NCBI GenBank assembly: GCA_003254925.1
Contig: QANZ01019064.1
Span: 14,559 to 78,558 of the forward strand
DNA from: Chamaecrista fasciculata
Taxonomy: Eukaryota > Streptophyta > Magnoliopsida > Fabales > Fabaceae
DNA length: 64,000 nucleotides
Direction: 5' to 3'
Positions 46,435 through 57,971 of this stretch are shown one piece after another (the stretch's first letter is position 1; every line of letters starts with the position of its first letter). The notes under the pieces are model-generated. The model did not search any database, was not told the DNA's origin, and was given only the letters and a program-made list of their open reading frames with translations. The position numbers and the translations under genes were made by a program.

Positions 46435-48510
46435 TTATATTGTGTCTTTAGCACAAACTTTCACTATTATCTTAGCAGTTTCACAAACTATCACAATTGT
46501 CTTTAGTAGCGGTTTCACAAACCGTCACTAATGTCTTTAGTAGTGGTTTCACTAACTACTAAAGACATTAGCTTCAAAAATTGTTACTATTGTCTTTAAC
46601 AGCGATCTCACAAACCGCTGCTATTGTCTTTGGCAACGGTTTCACAAAGTGTCACTATTGTCTTTAGTAGCGCGGTTTCACAATCTGTTGCTATTGTCTT
46701 TGGCAGAATTTTCAAAAATTGGCACTACTGTCATTAGCAGCGGCTTCAAAAATTGTCACTATTATCTTTAGCAGTGGTTTCACAAACTGATGCTATTGTC
46801 TTTGGCAGCGGTTTCACAAACTGCTGCTATTGTTTTTGGCAGCATTTTCACAAACAACTGATATAGTCTTTAGCAACGGTTTCACAAATTATCACTATTT
46901 TCTTTAGTAACTGTTTAACAAACTGTTGCTATTGTCTTTGTCAACAATTTCAAAAACTGTCACTATTGTCATTAGCAGCGACATAAAAAACTGTCACTAT
47001 TGTCTTTGGCAGCGGTTTCACAAACTGTCATTATTGTCATTAGCAGCGGCATAAAAAACTATCACTATTGTCTTTAGCAGTAGTTTCACAAACTGCTGCT
47101 ATTTTCTTTGGTAACGATTTCACAAACTGTTACTATTGTTTTTTGCAGCGGTTTCACAAACCGTCACTATTGTCTTTAACAGCGGCTTCATAGACTGCTG
47201 CTATCATCTTTGGCAACAGTTTCACAAAGCGTCACTATTGTCTTTAGCAGCGGCTTTACTAACTGATGCTATTGTCTTTGGCAACGGTTTCAAAAATTGT
47301 CACTATTGTCATTAGTAGCGGCTTAAAAAACTATCACTATTGTCTTTAGGAGCGGTTTCACAAACCGCTACTATAGTCTTTCGTAGCGGTTTCACAAACT
47401 GTCACTATTGTCTTTAGCAGCGGTTCAGAAAATGCTGTTATTGTCTTTGGCAGTGGTTTCAAAAACTGTCACTGTTCTCATTAGCAGCGGCTTCAAAAAC
47501 TACCATTATTGTCTTTAGCAGCAGTTTCCCAAACTGCTGCTATAGTCTTTGACAGCAGTTTCACAAACTGTCACTATTTTCTTTAGCAACGATTTCACAA
47601 ATTGTCGTTATTGTCTTCAACAACAGTTTCTCGAACCGTCAATTTTGTTTTTAGCAACGATTTTGTGAACTGCTGTTATTGATTTTAGCAGCAGTTTCAT
47701 AATGTTTTAATTTTCTTTAATAGCGGTTTTCTGAACCACTACTATTGTGTTTTGCAACAGTATGCGAAACGCCGTTATTGTCTTTAGCAATAGTTTTGTA
47801 AATTGTCGTTATTGTTCTTAGCGATGGTTTTGTGAACCGCTATTATTGCCTTTAGCAGCACTTTCCTGTACAATATTTATTGTCTATCAATAGTTATCCG
47901 CTTGCCGCTATTATCTTTAGTGGCAATTTCTCAAATCGTCGTTATTGTCTTTAGCAACGATTTTGTGGATCGCTGATATTGATTGTGAACCGTTACTATT
48001 GTCTTTACTAGTGGTTACGTGAACCGTAATTATTGTCTTTAGTAGCATTTATACGGAAACGCTATTTTTGTCTTTAGCAAGAATTTCATGAACTTCAATG
48101 TTGTCTTTAGCGAAGATTTTGTGAATTGTCGTTAATGACTTTAGCAGCGATTTCACGAATCATTGTTATTGTTAACAACGACTTTGCGATCCGCTACTAT
48201 TTTTTTAGTAACAATTTTATAAATTGTAGTTATTTGTCTTTAACAGCAGCTATGCGAAAAGCCGCTTTTGTCTTTAGTAACAATTTCGAGAACCATCTTT
48301 ATTGTCTTTAGTGATGATTTTAAGAACTGATGCTATTGTCTTTGGTAGTGGTTTCATGTAATGTTGTTATTGTCTTTTGCACCAGTTTCGCAAATTGTCG
48401 CTATTATCTTTAGCAGTAGTTCCGTGAACTGTCGTTATTATCTTTAGCAGCGATTATGCGAAACATTGTTGTTGTCTTTATTAGCAGTTTCATGAACTGT
48501 CGGGGAGATT
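46435..48510. repeat. Minisatellite of about 34-bp units (about 60 copies)
   Basis: The unit 'attgtctttagcagcggtttcacaaactgtcact' in short forms (ttgtctttagcagcgg / tttcacaaactgtcact) repeats head to tail for 2.07 kb with heavy divergence, especially at the right end. Many units contain a dyad: AGCGGTTT-cac-AAACCGCT (for example 47351-47369). No coding frame survives. Such 'agcggttt...aaaccgct' units resemble subterminal repeats of plant CACTA transposons, but no CACTA terminus is visible beside the array. Confidence 0.85.
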
Positions 48511-48870
48511 GCTAAGTGTAAGACATCTTATATGACTTTGGGTTCTCCAACTTTAACAACATGCTTTTGGGGTATAGTTCTCCTAAGGGCCTATACTCGT
48601 TACAATTATATTTTCATTGAGAGGTCGACCAAATCAGAGAGAGCTACCTGTGGAGGCATTGACTGATGTTTCAAGACATAAGTGAAGCATTACAAAGTGG
48701 AGCTGTCGAGGACGTCGACTCTTGTGGGAAATGCAACGTAACAAGTCCCACATCAGAGAAGTTGCTTATTGTAGGTTGTAGGGCGCCATATAAGATTTTG
48801 GGCATTCCTACTTCAACAACTAGCTATTAGGATATTGTTGTGGCTTATACTCATTACAAAGGCTAAGTAA
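48511..48870. repeat. Two related TE-like segments
   Basis: 48520-48615 and 48765-48860 share 'tata.ga.tttggg', 'ttcaacaact' and 'tatactc.ttacaa' in the same order. 'gtcccacatcagagaagttg' precedes the second. They look like remnants of one repeat family, probably LTR-derived; not identified further. Confidence 0.45.
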
Positions 48871-49635
48871 AGCAATAGAATCTTTGCAGCAAAATCTAAA
48901 TCATATGATTCACAAAAGGAGCGTATCCTTGAAAACTTCAATTCCATTTGGTTTTAGATTACCCCAACTTTTCTTCCACCTTATGAAACAAATCTTTTTA
49001 AAGGGAAGAGAGGATTGTTAATTCTTATGTTTTTTTCTTCTTGGACTTATCAGATGCTATTGTATATGTAAGGTTATCAGTTATTTCTGCATTTTGGTAA
49101 AATCAGACTTCAGAGAACCAGCATCTGATGGTTAGATCACCTACAAAAACTGTTTACTATTGGGAAAGATTGACATAAAGTGATCCGTAGCTAAATCACC
49201 TTTAAACCCAAAATGGGGCTTAAGTCGTGATTAGTTTCCTTTGCAGATTTGAAGGAAAAAACTAAATTTTGTACAGATAGATATAGCTGCTGTCATAATT
49301 TTGACTTTACCTAATTATAGTAACTCCAGTTGGAATATTGTGTATTGCAGTTATTTCTGATTACCATACAGGGTTGTTTGGGTGCATGTGATTTTAGATA
49401 TCTCAAAATGGGTTAGCTCCATAAATCTGACAAATACCAACCTTGTCAGTACTCAGTACAATGTTTAGGATTCAATGACTCATTTGATTTTTTGACACTT
49501 AATGCACTTTCATTTTGCATGGCTCATGATAAATTGGTAACAAAATACCACAATCTATCTTACAAAGAAGTGAGAACACTGCAATGGCAATCAAATTGCA
49601 TTAACTTAAATGTAAAAAATGGTTTTACCCTATCA
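48871..49635. other. 3' flank of the J-domain gene and spacer
   Basis: No coding sequence recognised; the right half is probably the 3' UTR of the minus-strand J-domain gene. Confidence 0.6.
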
Positions 49636-50784
49636 TCATGATGGGACATAAGCAAACTTGCTTGTAAACATTCTACTTTTTGATCTGACCTCAAAAACTG
49701 GAGAGTCATACTTGGCTCCTCCTCCCCTTTCATTGTGATTCAGTACATTATTTTCTGCCTGCAAGTACCAGAATGTCTCAGAATTCTTGTAAATTTGATT
49801 TCTCAGATGAGGGTAGCCTTGATACAAATAGTCTGATGGATTGAAAACAGGACTTTCTTTCTCTACTCTGTGTTGAGACTTGCTTCTTTCTAGACGGCTA
49901 GCTGGATTGTAAAGTGGAGATTCTTCTTTCCTTGGCATAGTATTTGCCCTCAAACAATTCTCTATCACCTTAGCTTCCTCCTTGAATCTTTCTCTAATGT
50001 CCTTAATATTTTTCCAAAGCTTATAAGATCTTGACCTACTGATAATATTCCACACCTTAAACCCTGACCCACCATTGGAATTGCGAGGGACATTACCGCT
50101 AGATGATGAATATGGTATACCTTTGCACTCAAAGCAGAAGTTCTTCCATCTCTCTAACTCAAAGGCTTTTCTTTTTTCATCATCAGACAGACAAGCATAT
50201 GCCTACAGAAAAAAGAAGAGTGAAAAGGTTCTAAAATGCATCCATAATTGGTACCATGATACTATCCATGTTTTTCAGCTAAGTTTTAAGGCTCACAAAC
50301 GAACCTCAGATACAAGCTTGAACGCAATTTCAGCCTTTGGGTGTTTATTCTTGTCTGGGTGAAGTTGTAACGCTGCAGCAAGAACAGCCGACATATCATT
50401 GAAAGAGATAATGCAGATTGTAGATACTAGCCAACAAAAAGAGGAAAAAAATTAATAATTAAAAACCTACCTAGCTTATGGTATCGCTTGCGTATGGTAT
50501 TTACCCCTGCATTTTCCTCTACCTATGAGAAATGAGAACCCCATAACACAAATTCACATTGTACAAGAAGAACCCACAAAACTTTTTACCAACATTTTGC
50601 ATCAAGAAGGAAGGAAGGGTGAAGAACTTACTCCAAGAATGTGATACCAATCGATGAAAGAAGATGGCTTAGCTGGGTTTGAGGAGAGAAGCCTATGAAC
50701 GCATACCACAGAGCGAGTGGAAATGGAGCAAATCTCTAACACTAGCTGGGTTTTGAAATCTGATTCTGCTCCCATTCTCCCCAT
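49636..50784 (-). CDS. J-domain (DnaJ-like) protein
   Basis: Four exons on the minus strand, 50784-50632, 50522-50471, 50372-50305 and 50202-49636, give 279 residues. The J domain lies at about residues 45-105: DWYHILGV, IRKRYHKLALQLHPDKNKHP with the HPD triad at 73-75, and AEIAFKLVSEAYACLSD. J proteins stimulate the ATPase of Hsp70 through HPD. No Gly/Phe or zinc-finger region, so type III (class C). A CxxC-like pair occurs in FCFECKG. The C-terminal half is basic and contains three copies of an SP-hydrophobic motif (ESPLYNP, ESPVFNP, DSPVFEV). A hydrophobic N-terminal stretch (13-33) precedes the J domain; targeting is unclear. Met4 is an alternative start. Confidence 0.9.
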
Positions 50785-52213
50785 TGAAGCCACAGAAGAA
50801 GGAAATGAAAGGTTTTTGGCTGAAAATCTGGGAAGAAGAAGAGGAAGGCGTGAAAAGGGGTTACGAAATAGAGAGTGATTATTGTGGTTTTGTTAGTTAT
50901 GAGAGAGAATCAGTAACAGCAGAAGTGGAGCGGTTAAGAAAAAAAGCAAGCTTTGCGGAGAAAAAAGATGAGATTTTTGAAAATGGATCAGTTGGTGAGA
51001 GGAAAATTGATGATAGATTGAGAGGCCTGAACGTTAATCTCTACATATAACACGTGGCATCACTTGAGAATATCTTCTAGGGCCATTTTAGCCCTTTACC
51101 CTTTTTAGTTTTTTCCTTCTTTAAAACGCCATCACTTTTGAAACTTCAAATTTAAATGAAGAAAAAATCGATTCTTGGATTCCATTTTTCGAAAGTAGTA
51201 ACCTGTGAAGCCGAAAATAGAAGCCTGTGAATGAAGTGTAACAAAACAACAACGAAGTTCACAAGTTGCTTTCAAGGCAAATTCGTTTTGGTGTGCATTG
51301 CTATTTGCAGGGTTTAGTTGATTGTGGGTGGGCATATTATAGCAAGAAGCCAAGAAAGAAAGAAAGTAAGAAACCCACATAGCATTTATTAGAAAAGGAA
51401 AGAAAGGGAAACACAGTTAGAGAGAGGAGAGTGTGATATTATACACAATGTTGGTAGATGCCAATATTAATAATTAGTACCATATATTTAACTTGATCAA
51501 AATTTCCTTTTGATCCTTAAATTATAAGATAAATTTTATTTTGATCCTCGTACTTTTTTAATGTTCCATTTTAGTACTTAATTTTTTTTACCTTACCATT
51601 ATCTAAAATATAAAAGAAAACCACTTAAATATTTTTATTTTTTTGGTCAAAGAACCACTTAAAATTTATTGTGAAAATAAAGAGAGGAAAACACAGTTAG
51701 AGGAGAGTGTGATATACACAATGGTTGGTAGATGCCAATATTAATATTGAGTACTATATATTTAATTTTGTATAATAAATTACACGTGAAGGGAGCGTGG
51801 AAGCAGTGTGACCCACCCATATAATGCCTGGGTTGAATGTAAGCATGAAAAAGGAAGTATAGGTTAGGTGAAAAAAATGATGTAATAGGGACCCCTAAGG
51901 CTAGTCTTTTAGTCTTCTACCATATGCATTTTGCATTGGAATGCTAATGCAAATTGCAATCCTCGTTCAAAATGTTGCATAAATTTTTTCCCCTCTTCTT
52001 CTTGGAGTTCATTATCAAATTATGATGGGTTAGTTGGGTCTTAGGTGAAATGTAACAACTTGCAGTGGAATTCAGGCTCAACCTGGAAAGTTGGTTTTGT
52101 CAAATTGATTTTGGCTCTTTTTCAATTTCCTCATCTTGGAAGATGTTATTACTTATTACTAGAGTTTCCTTCTCTTTAACTTTATGTTATTAGCCTGTAT
52201 AATTGTTGTTTTA
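50785..52213. other. J-domain gene upstream region and spacer
   Basis: The plus-strand ORF 50784-51050 overlaps the J gene start in the opposite direction and resembles no family; probably chance. A near-duplicate sequence ('aacacagttagagaggagag...' at 51412 and 'aacacagttagaggagagtg' at 51690, each followed by 'atgttggtagatgccaatatt'-like text) forms a short direct repeat. One micro-insertion lies at 51619-51663. Confidence 0.55.
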
Positions 52214-52474
52214 GTAAATTAATAATTTAGTTCCTGAAAAGTTAACGAGCTAACAATTTGGTCTCTAAAATATTAAAATATAAATTTAGTATAAAAAATT
52301 AAAACGGTATACTTTTTAGTTAATAAAAAATTAAAATGGTATGCTATTGAGTTCATGACAATGACTAATAAATATATTATTTTAATTTTTCAGAGAATAA
52401 ATTGTATACTTCAATATTTTAAGGACCAATTTATCAGTTCAGTAATCTTTCAAAGATTAAATGGTTTATTTTAC
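52214..52474. mobile_element. 261-bp foldback element
   Basis: The left arm 'gtaaattaataatttagttc' pairs with the right arm 'gattaaatggtttattttac'. Inner parts ('aatttggtctctaaaatatt' and 'aatattttaaggaccaattt') pair well too. AT-rich, non-coding; no target duplication found. Confidence 0.65.
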
Positions 52475-53522
52475 TTTTTTTTTCTTTCTCCAATCCTGAT
52501 GTAAAACAAAATGGCAAGACTCTGCTTTTATTAGGAATTTATAAATAGACTATGAGATGAGAGAGTGAGGAACTATTTTTTTTCTTGTTATTTTTAAGTC
52601 ATTTTTTAATGAAATTTAAATCTATTGAGTCATTTATTTTCTTTATCCATTACTTCTCGTAGTGGTATTTATTAGAGAATTTCAAATCACCTTATTATCT
52701 AAAAAAATTAACAAAACTAAATTTAAATCTGTAATACATTATGTACTTAATTGCCTAAATACTTGCGTAGTTTACTATTAGGCCAGTCTAAAATGTAGAG
52801 TTTATAATTTTTAATGCATTGGTAAGAGAAAATTGTACGCTTGACTTTAATTAGCAGGTAGCTTTTGTTTTTGAATAGGGCAATATTCTAGTAGGAGTAT
52901 AGGAATCAAATTCAACAAATAGAAATTAGTAACTTCTCATAACCCAATACAAGAGGTCAACGGAATTTGCTGGAATTCAAACTCCAAAGCACAAAATTAG
53001 CGGAATTGGTGAATTATTTAGAATATCAAGTCTATCCAGCTCTCTTTGTCATTTGCTTATATGTATAAATATTATGGAGAGTCGTCAAAACGGGTTCCAA
53101 CCCGCGAGTTGTATCCGTTTAACCCGCATAAATTGTGAGCCGGGTTGAAGTAATCTTGGCTCACCAACAATTTTAACCCTCGTGAGTTGGCTCACTTGAC
53201 CCGCGGGCTATGATGAGCTAACCCGGTGAGTTGGTGGGTTAGCTCACCAACCCACCATATAAAAAAATTATAAAATTTTAAAATAAACATAATAAATTTA
53301 CTTACTCACACTCACTCAATTTCACATTTCACACTCATTTTTTATAACTTTCAATTATAAAATTCAATTCATTATTACTTATTTACTTATTACTTTAGTA
53401 GTATCACATTTTGAATTCACAAATCACAATCATCAGTATATATATGTATATATGTTGTTTTATAATGTATTATGTACAAAAAATTATAGTTTTATAATAT
53501 ATAAATTATAATGTATTATGTA
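52475..53522. other. Spacer with a possible hAT-like end
   Basis: 53080-53260 is a dense run of 'aacccgc', 'cgggtt' and 'gctcacc' motifs. In plants these repeats often occur near the ends of hAT (Ac-like) elements. The sequence then becomes (TA)-rich and runs into the gap, so any element cannot be followed. Confidence 0.4.
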
Positions 53523-54360
53523 NNNNNNNNNNNNNNNNNNNNNNNNNNNNNNNNNNNNNNNNNNNNNNNNNNNNNNNNNNNNNNNNNNNNNNNNNNNNNN
53601 NNNNNNNNNNNNNNNNNNNNNNNNNNNNNNNNNNNNNNNNNNNNNNNNNNNNNNNNNNNNNNNNNNNNNNNNNNNNNNNNNNNNNNNNNNNNNNNNNNNN
53701 NNNNNNNNNNNNNNNNNNNNNNNNNNNNNNNNNNNNNNNNNNNNNNNNNNNNNNNNNNNNNNNNNNNNNNNNNNNNNNNNNNNNNNNNNNNNNNNNNNNN
53801 NNNNNNNNNNNNNNNNNNNNNNNNNNNNNNNNNNNNNNNNNNNNNNNNNNNNNNNNNNNNNNNNNNNNNNNNNNNNNNNNNNNNNNNNNNNNNNNNNNNN
53901 NNNNNNNNNNNNNNNNNNNNNNNNNNNNNNNNNNNNNNNNNNNNNNNNNNNNNNNNNNNNNNNNNNNNNNNNNNNNNNNNNNNNNNNNNNNNNNNNNNNN
54001 NNNNNNNNNNNNNNNNNNNNNNNNNNNNNNNNNNNNNNNNNNNNNNNNNNNNNNNNNNNNNNNNNNNNNNNNNNNNNNNNNNNNNNNNNNNNNNNNNNNN
54101 NNNNNNNNNNNNNNNNNNNNNNNNNNNNNNNNNNNNNNNNNNNNNNNNNNNNNNNNNNNNNNNNNNNNNNNNNNNNNNNNNNNNNNNNNNNNNNNNNNNN
54201 NNNNNNNNNNNNNNNNNNNNNNNNNNNNNNNNNNNNNNNNNNNNNNNNNNNNNNNNNNNNNNNNNNNNNNNNNNNNNNNNNNNNNNNNNNNNNNNNNNNN
54301 NNNNNNNNNNNNNNNNNNNNNNNNNNNNNNNNNNNNNNNNNNNNNNNNNNNNNNNNNNNN
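53523..54360. other. Assembly gap (838 N)
   Basis: 838 unresolved bases, bordered on the right by a (TA)n run (54361-54384). The open frames across it are artefacts of N translation. Confidence 1.
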
Positions 54361-54397
54361 ATATATATATATATATATATATATTTTGTACTGTACC

Positions 54398-54735
54398 TAT
54401 GAAACATGGACACGGACACGGGACACGACACGGATACGGACACACCGACATGTCAAGTTCTTAAACTTACATGACACGACACGACATATATTTATACATA
54501 TAAATAATTAAAAATTCATAATTTTTTATGAAAACTTCAAAAGTTATAATATCTATTCATAATATATGTCATATGTGTTATTATTTTATATTGTTTATCA
54601 TGTTAAAGTAAAAAAAATTAATTTTATATTCTGAAACTTATGAATATGTGTCGTGTGAGTGTCGTACGGGTGTCGGACACAGACACGTGTCTGACACGGC
54701 AACACGCCCTCCGAATGAAGTGTTCATGCTTCCTA
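54398..54735. mobile_element. MITE of the 'gacacggacacg' family, copy 2, with 10-bp target duplication
   Basis: 338 bp, with inverted ends TATGAAACATGGACAC and (complement) TAGGAAGCATGAACAC, 13 of 16 matching. GTACTGTACC directly flanks both ends (54388-54397 and 54736-54745). A 9-10 bp duplication points to the Mutator superfamily. No coding capacity. Confidence 0.88.
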
Positions 54736-54774
54736 GTACTGTACCGAAAGAATAGTCTTTGAATATGAATATAT

Positions 54775-55317
54775 TGTTGGGATTTTTTTAGATCGTCCAT
54801 CTTATTTAAGCAGCAAATATCCTATTATATAGGGGAGTACATTAATTCAAAATATTTAAAAAATCTTAATTAAATATCTTAAAAAATCAATCATAAATCT
54901 GAAAGATATCTCATACAGATTTTGAGAGTAAAAATATAATTCAAATAATCTTCTTAAAAAGTAGACTTGACAACAATTAAAAAGGAAACAAAATAATAAT
55001 CAAATATACTGACAAAACAAACCAAACTTAGTTGGTCTAGTGGTTAGCTCACTAGGTCGCTTAAGCAAGTGTTTGGGGTTCGATCCCTGCCTTGTGTATG
55101 CAGCAACCAATTAGCCAGCGACAAATCCTTAAATGGAGTTCCATCTGCGGATGATTAGTCCTTAGTCCTTTAGGTTGGGGATACCTTAGGCAACAAAAAA
55201 AATATACTGACAAAACATATTGAGACATGTTCAACTTTTTCATAGACTTATGTTCTTCGTGATCTCTTTTTCATAATGATAACAATATAATAATATTATT
55301 AATAATAATTCCTAACA
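54775..55317 (-). mobile_element. Solo LTR of the TRIM-like family, split by a SINE
   Basis: Reverse complement of the LTR at 41536-41943: it starts TGTTGGGATTTTTTT and ends ...AATTCCTAACA. TATAT lies directly outside both ends (54770-54774 and 55318-55322), as expected for a 5-bp target duplication. About 198 bp of the length are the SINE and its target duplication; removing them leaves about 345 bp. Confidence 0.82.
55020..55199 (+). mobile_element. Complete tRNA-derived SINE with 18-bp target duplication
   Basis: 180 bp. The pol III A box TGGTCTAGTGG is at 55033-55043 and the B box GGTTCGATCCC at 55077-55087, followed by a tRNA-unrelated body and an A-rich tail ('ggcaacaaaaaaa'). A perfect 18-bp duplication flanks it (55002-55019 and 55200-55217), so insertion is recent relative to the host LTR. 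Not a tRNA gene: no cloverleaf 3' half or acceptor stem. Confidence 0.93.
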
Positions 55318-55322
55318 TATAT

Positions 55323-57971
55323 ATTATCTCATCCCAATATTTATTGACATTAAGATTTAGTTTTAGTGGCCTATATAAACAACATTTTAGTTAAATACAT
55401 TAGTTGCCAAAGTAGTATTAGTAATATAAAGTTGGGAATTTTGAGTGTTTTTGCCTTTTGTGTTATATTATTTATCTTGGTCCACAATATATTTAAGCTT
55501 TCGAAGCGGCTAGCAAAAGGGGAAAAAATAGAAACAAAGAAGACTTATTTAAGGTATTGGTGGATGAGAAAAAAATGATGACTTATTTCGTTAACTCTAA
55601 TTTGTTAAGTCAATTAGATATTGGAAACTAGTCGCCGAATATTAATTAATTAGTATTACAAGTTTACAACTTCAGAATCTTGCCCCTAAAGTCCTCCGGC
55701 TATTTGGAAAAAGAAGAATTTTGTTGAAGCGGAAAGAAAGAATGTTATCTATCTCACCCCAAAAACAAGAGAACAAAAAGTATAATCAAAGCACGATAGA
55801 AAGAAGAATGGACTGTGTCTTAATTTTAACAAAATATCAAATCTTCTTGTCGCTAATTATTACTCAATCAATTTTTTGGCCAAATGTACTAGTTTAAAAA
55901 ATAAATAAAATTATGGAGTTAATGGAGCTTACATATTTTTTAATTTTTTGAAAATTAACTGATAAGGTATGAAGTATATAAGATATCACGAGATAAGTCA
56001 CATAAATTGAATATTAATCACTCATACTCGCTCGAGATTAATGTAGGATAATTGACGTGATAAAATAATTCTTGAAATTAGACAATCATTATGAGATATC
56101 ATAACTTAAATATTTATAATTAGTCCAATTAATTAATTGATCTTATTATTATTATTATTATTTATGGACTAATTATGTTATTTTATGAGTATTGACAAAA
56201 TAAATAAATAAATGTGTAAAAATCATAAAGTTCAACCTTGTTGATGGGCCAATAATATTTGGGTTAGGTATCTTTTGGGTTGTGGTTCTCATGGGATAGT
56301 TATATATAGGAGTTAGTCAGGAAAGTAATACTAATACTAACAGAGGGTTTTAACAATTATCTAACACATCAGAAGAATTCAACCCGCATTAGCGATGGAT
56401 CTAAGTAAGTTCTTCATTATTCTTCATTTGTGATTAATTATTGAAGTTGTCTTGGTTAAAAATCAACTTTTACAACCATTGATTTCACTTCTTCTTTTAA
56501 CATTCTTCCATCATTTTCCACGTACCTTTTGTCGCGGGGTATTCCAACCACATAATAGAGTTTTTCTACCTTTAGATATTTTAATTATCATCCACATGAT
56601 ATTTTAGTAATACCATAATACCAATACCACAGTCTTTTTTTAATTGTATTGAAAAATAAAGGCCACAACCTTCCCGAAAAGGACAATTCTGTGCTGCTTT
56701 TTTCATTTTGAACTTGCGTTTAGTTTAATTAAGAACAAAAAATCATATTAGTGGTTTAAGCATATTTTTTTTACAGGAATCAAGTTTTGCCCGAGGCCTT
56801 ATCTGATTATTGATGAGGAAACTTTTAAAAAATTTCTTGAAAGACAATGAATTATAAAGAAAACCCTACAATTTATCTCTGATGTTTAAGTTAATAAAAT
56901 TGAAGTATTTGCAAAATATCAACTTTTAGGGTGATTGAGAACATACCTTCGCTGCGATAATTGTCATGTATTTGTATTCCAAAAGGGGAATCCTTGTTAG
57001 GAATCTCACTTGATATATGGAGAGATTTTTGTTATACATAAATGCTTGAATTGTTAATGTTTGACCATTAATTTTTATGTTTATGAGAGTTTAATGTAAT
57101 TGAGAATTGTTGTGATTTAAAAAATGTAATCAAAGATTTTTTTAATGATTATATTTTTTTTATTGTAGTGTTTGTTGGATGGGTACCCTCCCCTCTTATT
57201 TGTCTTTTATCACGTTTAGGGCTCCTCAAATGAGATAGTTACCTCTCGATAAGGATGAGTACCCAATCTTATTCACATTTAAAATTAATAAAAAAATCTC
57301 AAACTTTAATTTAAATTAAAAAAACATAATAGTATGAGAGTTGTATACAGCCCATAGCCAATCCTAAATCACCGTGTCCGTAATTCATGTGACCCGATCC
57401 GACCGATCCGATCACCGGGCCCCACATCGCTTCTCACCTTCGTCCAATTTCCTCATTTATTCTCATTCCAATCCTATCCCTCACGTCTTCACTCTCTTAC
57501 TCCTTCTCATTCCAACAATTATCTCTTCATTTCTACAAAACGTAGTTATTTACAGCTACAAAATTTGTTACATTTTCGTTTTTTGACTCCAGAGATCCAA
57601 AGGAAATAATTTATTACATTTTTTTTTTAGAAAAAGGGAGTGGTTTTGGCTTGGGTAAAATTGGGTCTGAAATTTAGAAAGCAAGGGGTATTTTGGTGAG
57701 ATTGAGACGAAACTTAACAAAGAGTACACCAGTTTGTGCTTCTCGAGTGTTTTACTCCCCCAGAAAGCCACATTCTATGCTTCTCTCAGCTACGTTTCAG
57801 ACTTCACACTTCAATTCCCAAATTCCAAATCCTTCTCTCATTTTTTCTTCACCGCTACTTTGTTCTCTTCTTCCTTGCATTCCCTTCATCATCATTCATT
57901 CCATTCTTTTTGGCATTTACTGAGTTATTCTTTTCCTCATCTCATCGGGTGGCTAATCCCGGAAATATCCC
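55323..57971. other. Spacer upstream of the lipase gene
   Basis: 55323-57350 is AT-rich and without a recognised gene; a TATATATA motif at 56299-56306 followed by 'aggagttagtcaggaaag' could be an LTR or promoter remnant. 57360-57971 is pyrimidine-rich and should contain the promoter and 5' UTR of the lipase gene. Confidence 0.55.

Noticed and set aside
46435-48510. CRISPR-like regular repeats
   Set aside because: Units are contiguous and divergent with no unique spacers, in plant nuclear DNA; it is a minisatellite.
48755-48775. snRNA-type upstream element (GTCCCACATC)
   Set aside because: No TATA at the expected spacing and no snRNA sequence downstream; the motif lies in a duplicated TE-like segment.
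53484-54464. Four open frames of about 300 codons on both strands
   Set aside because: They consist almost wholly of X from the 838-N gap and are artefacts.
55033-55087. Possible tRNA gene (good A and B boxes)
   Set aside because: No 3' half of a tRNA or acceptor stem; the unit has an A tail and an 18-bp target duplication, so it is a SINE.
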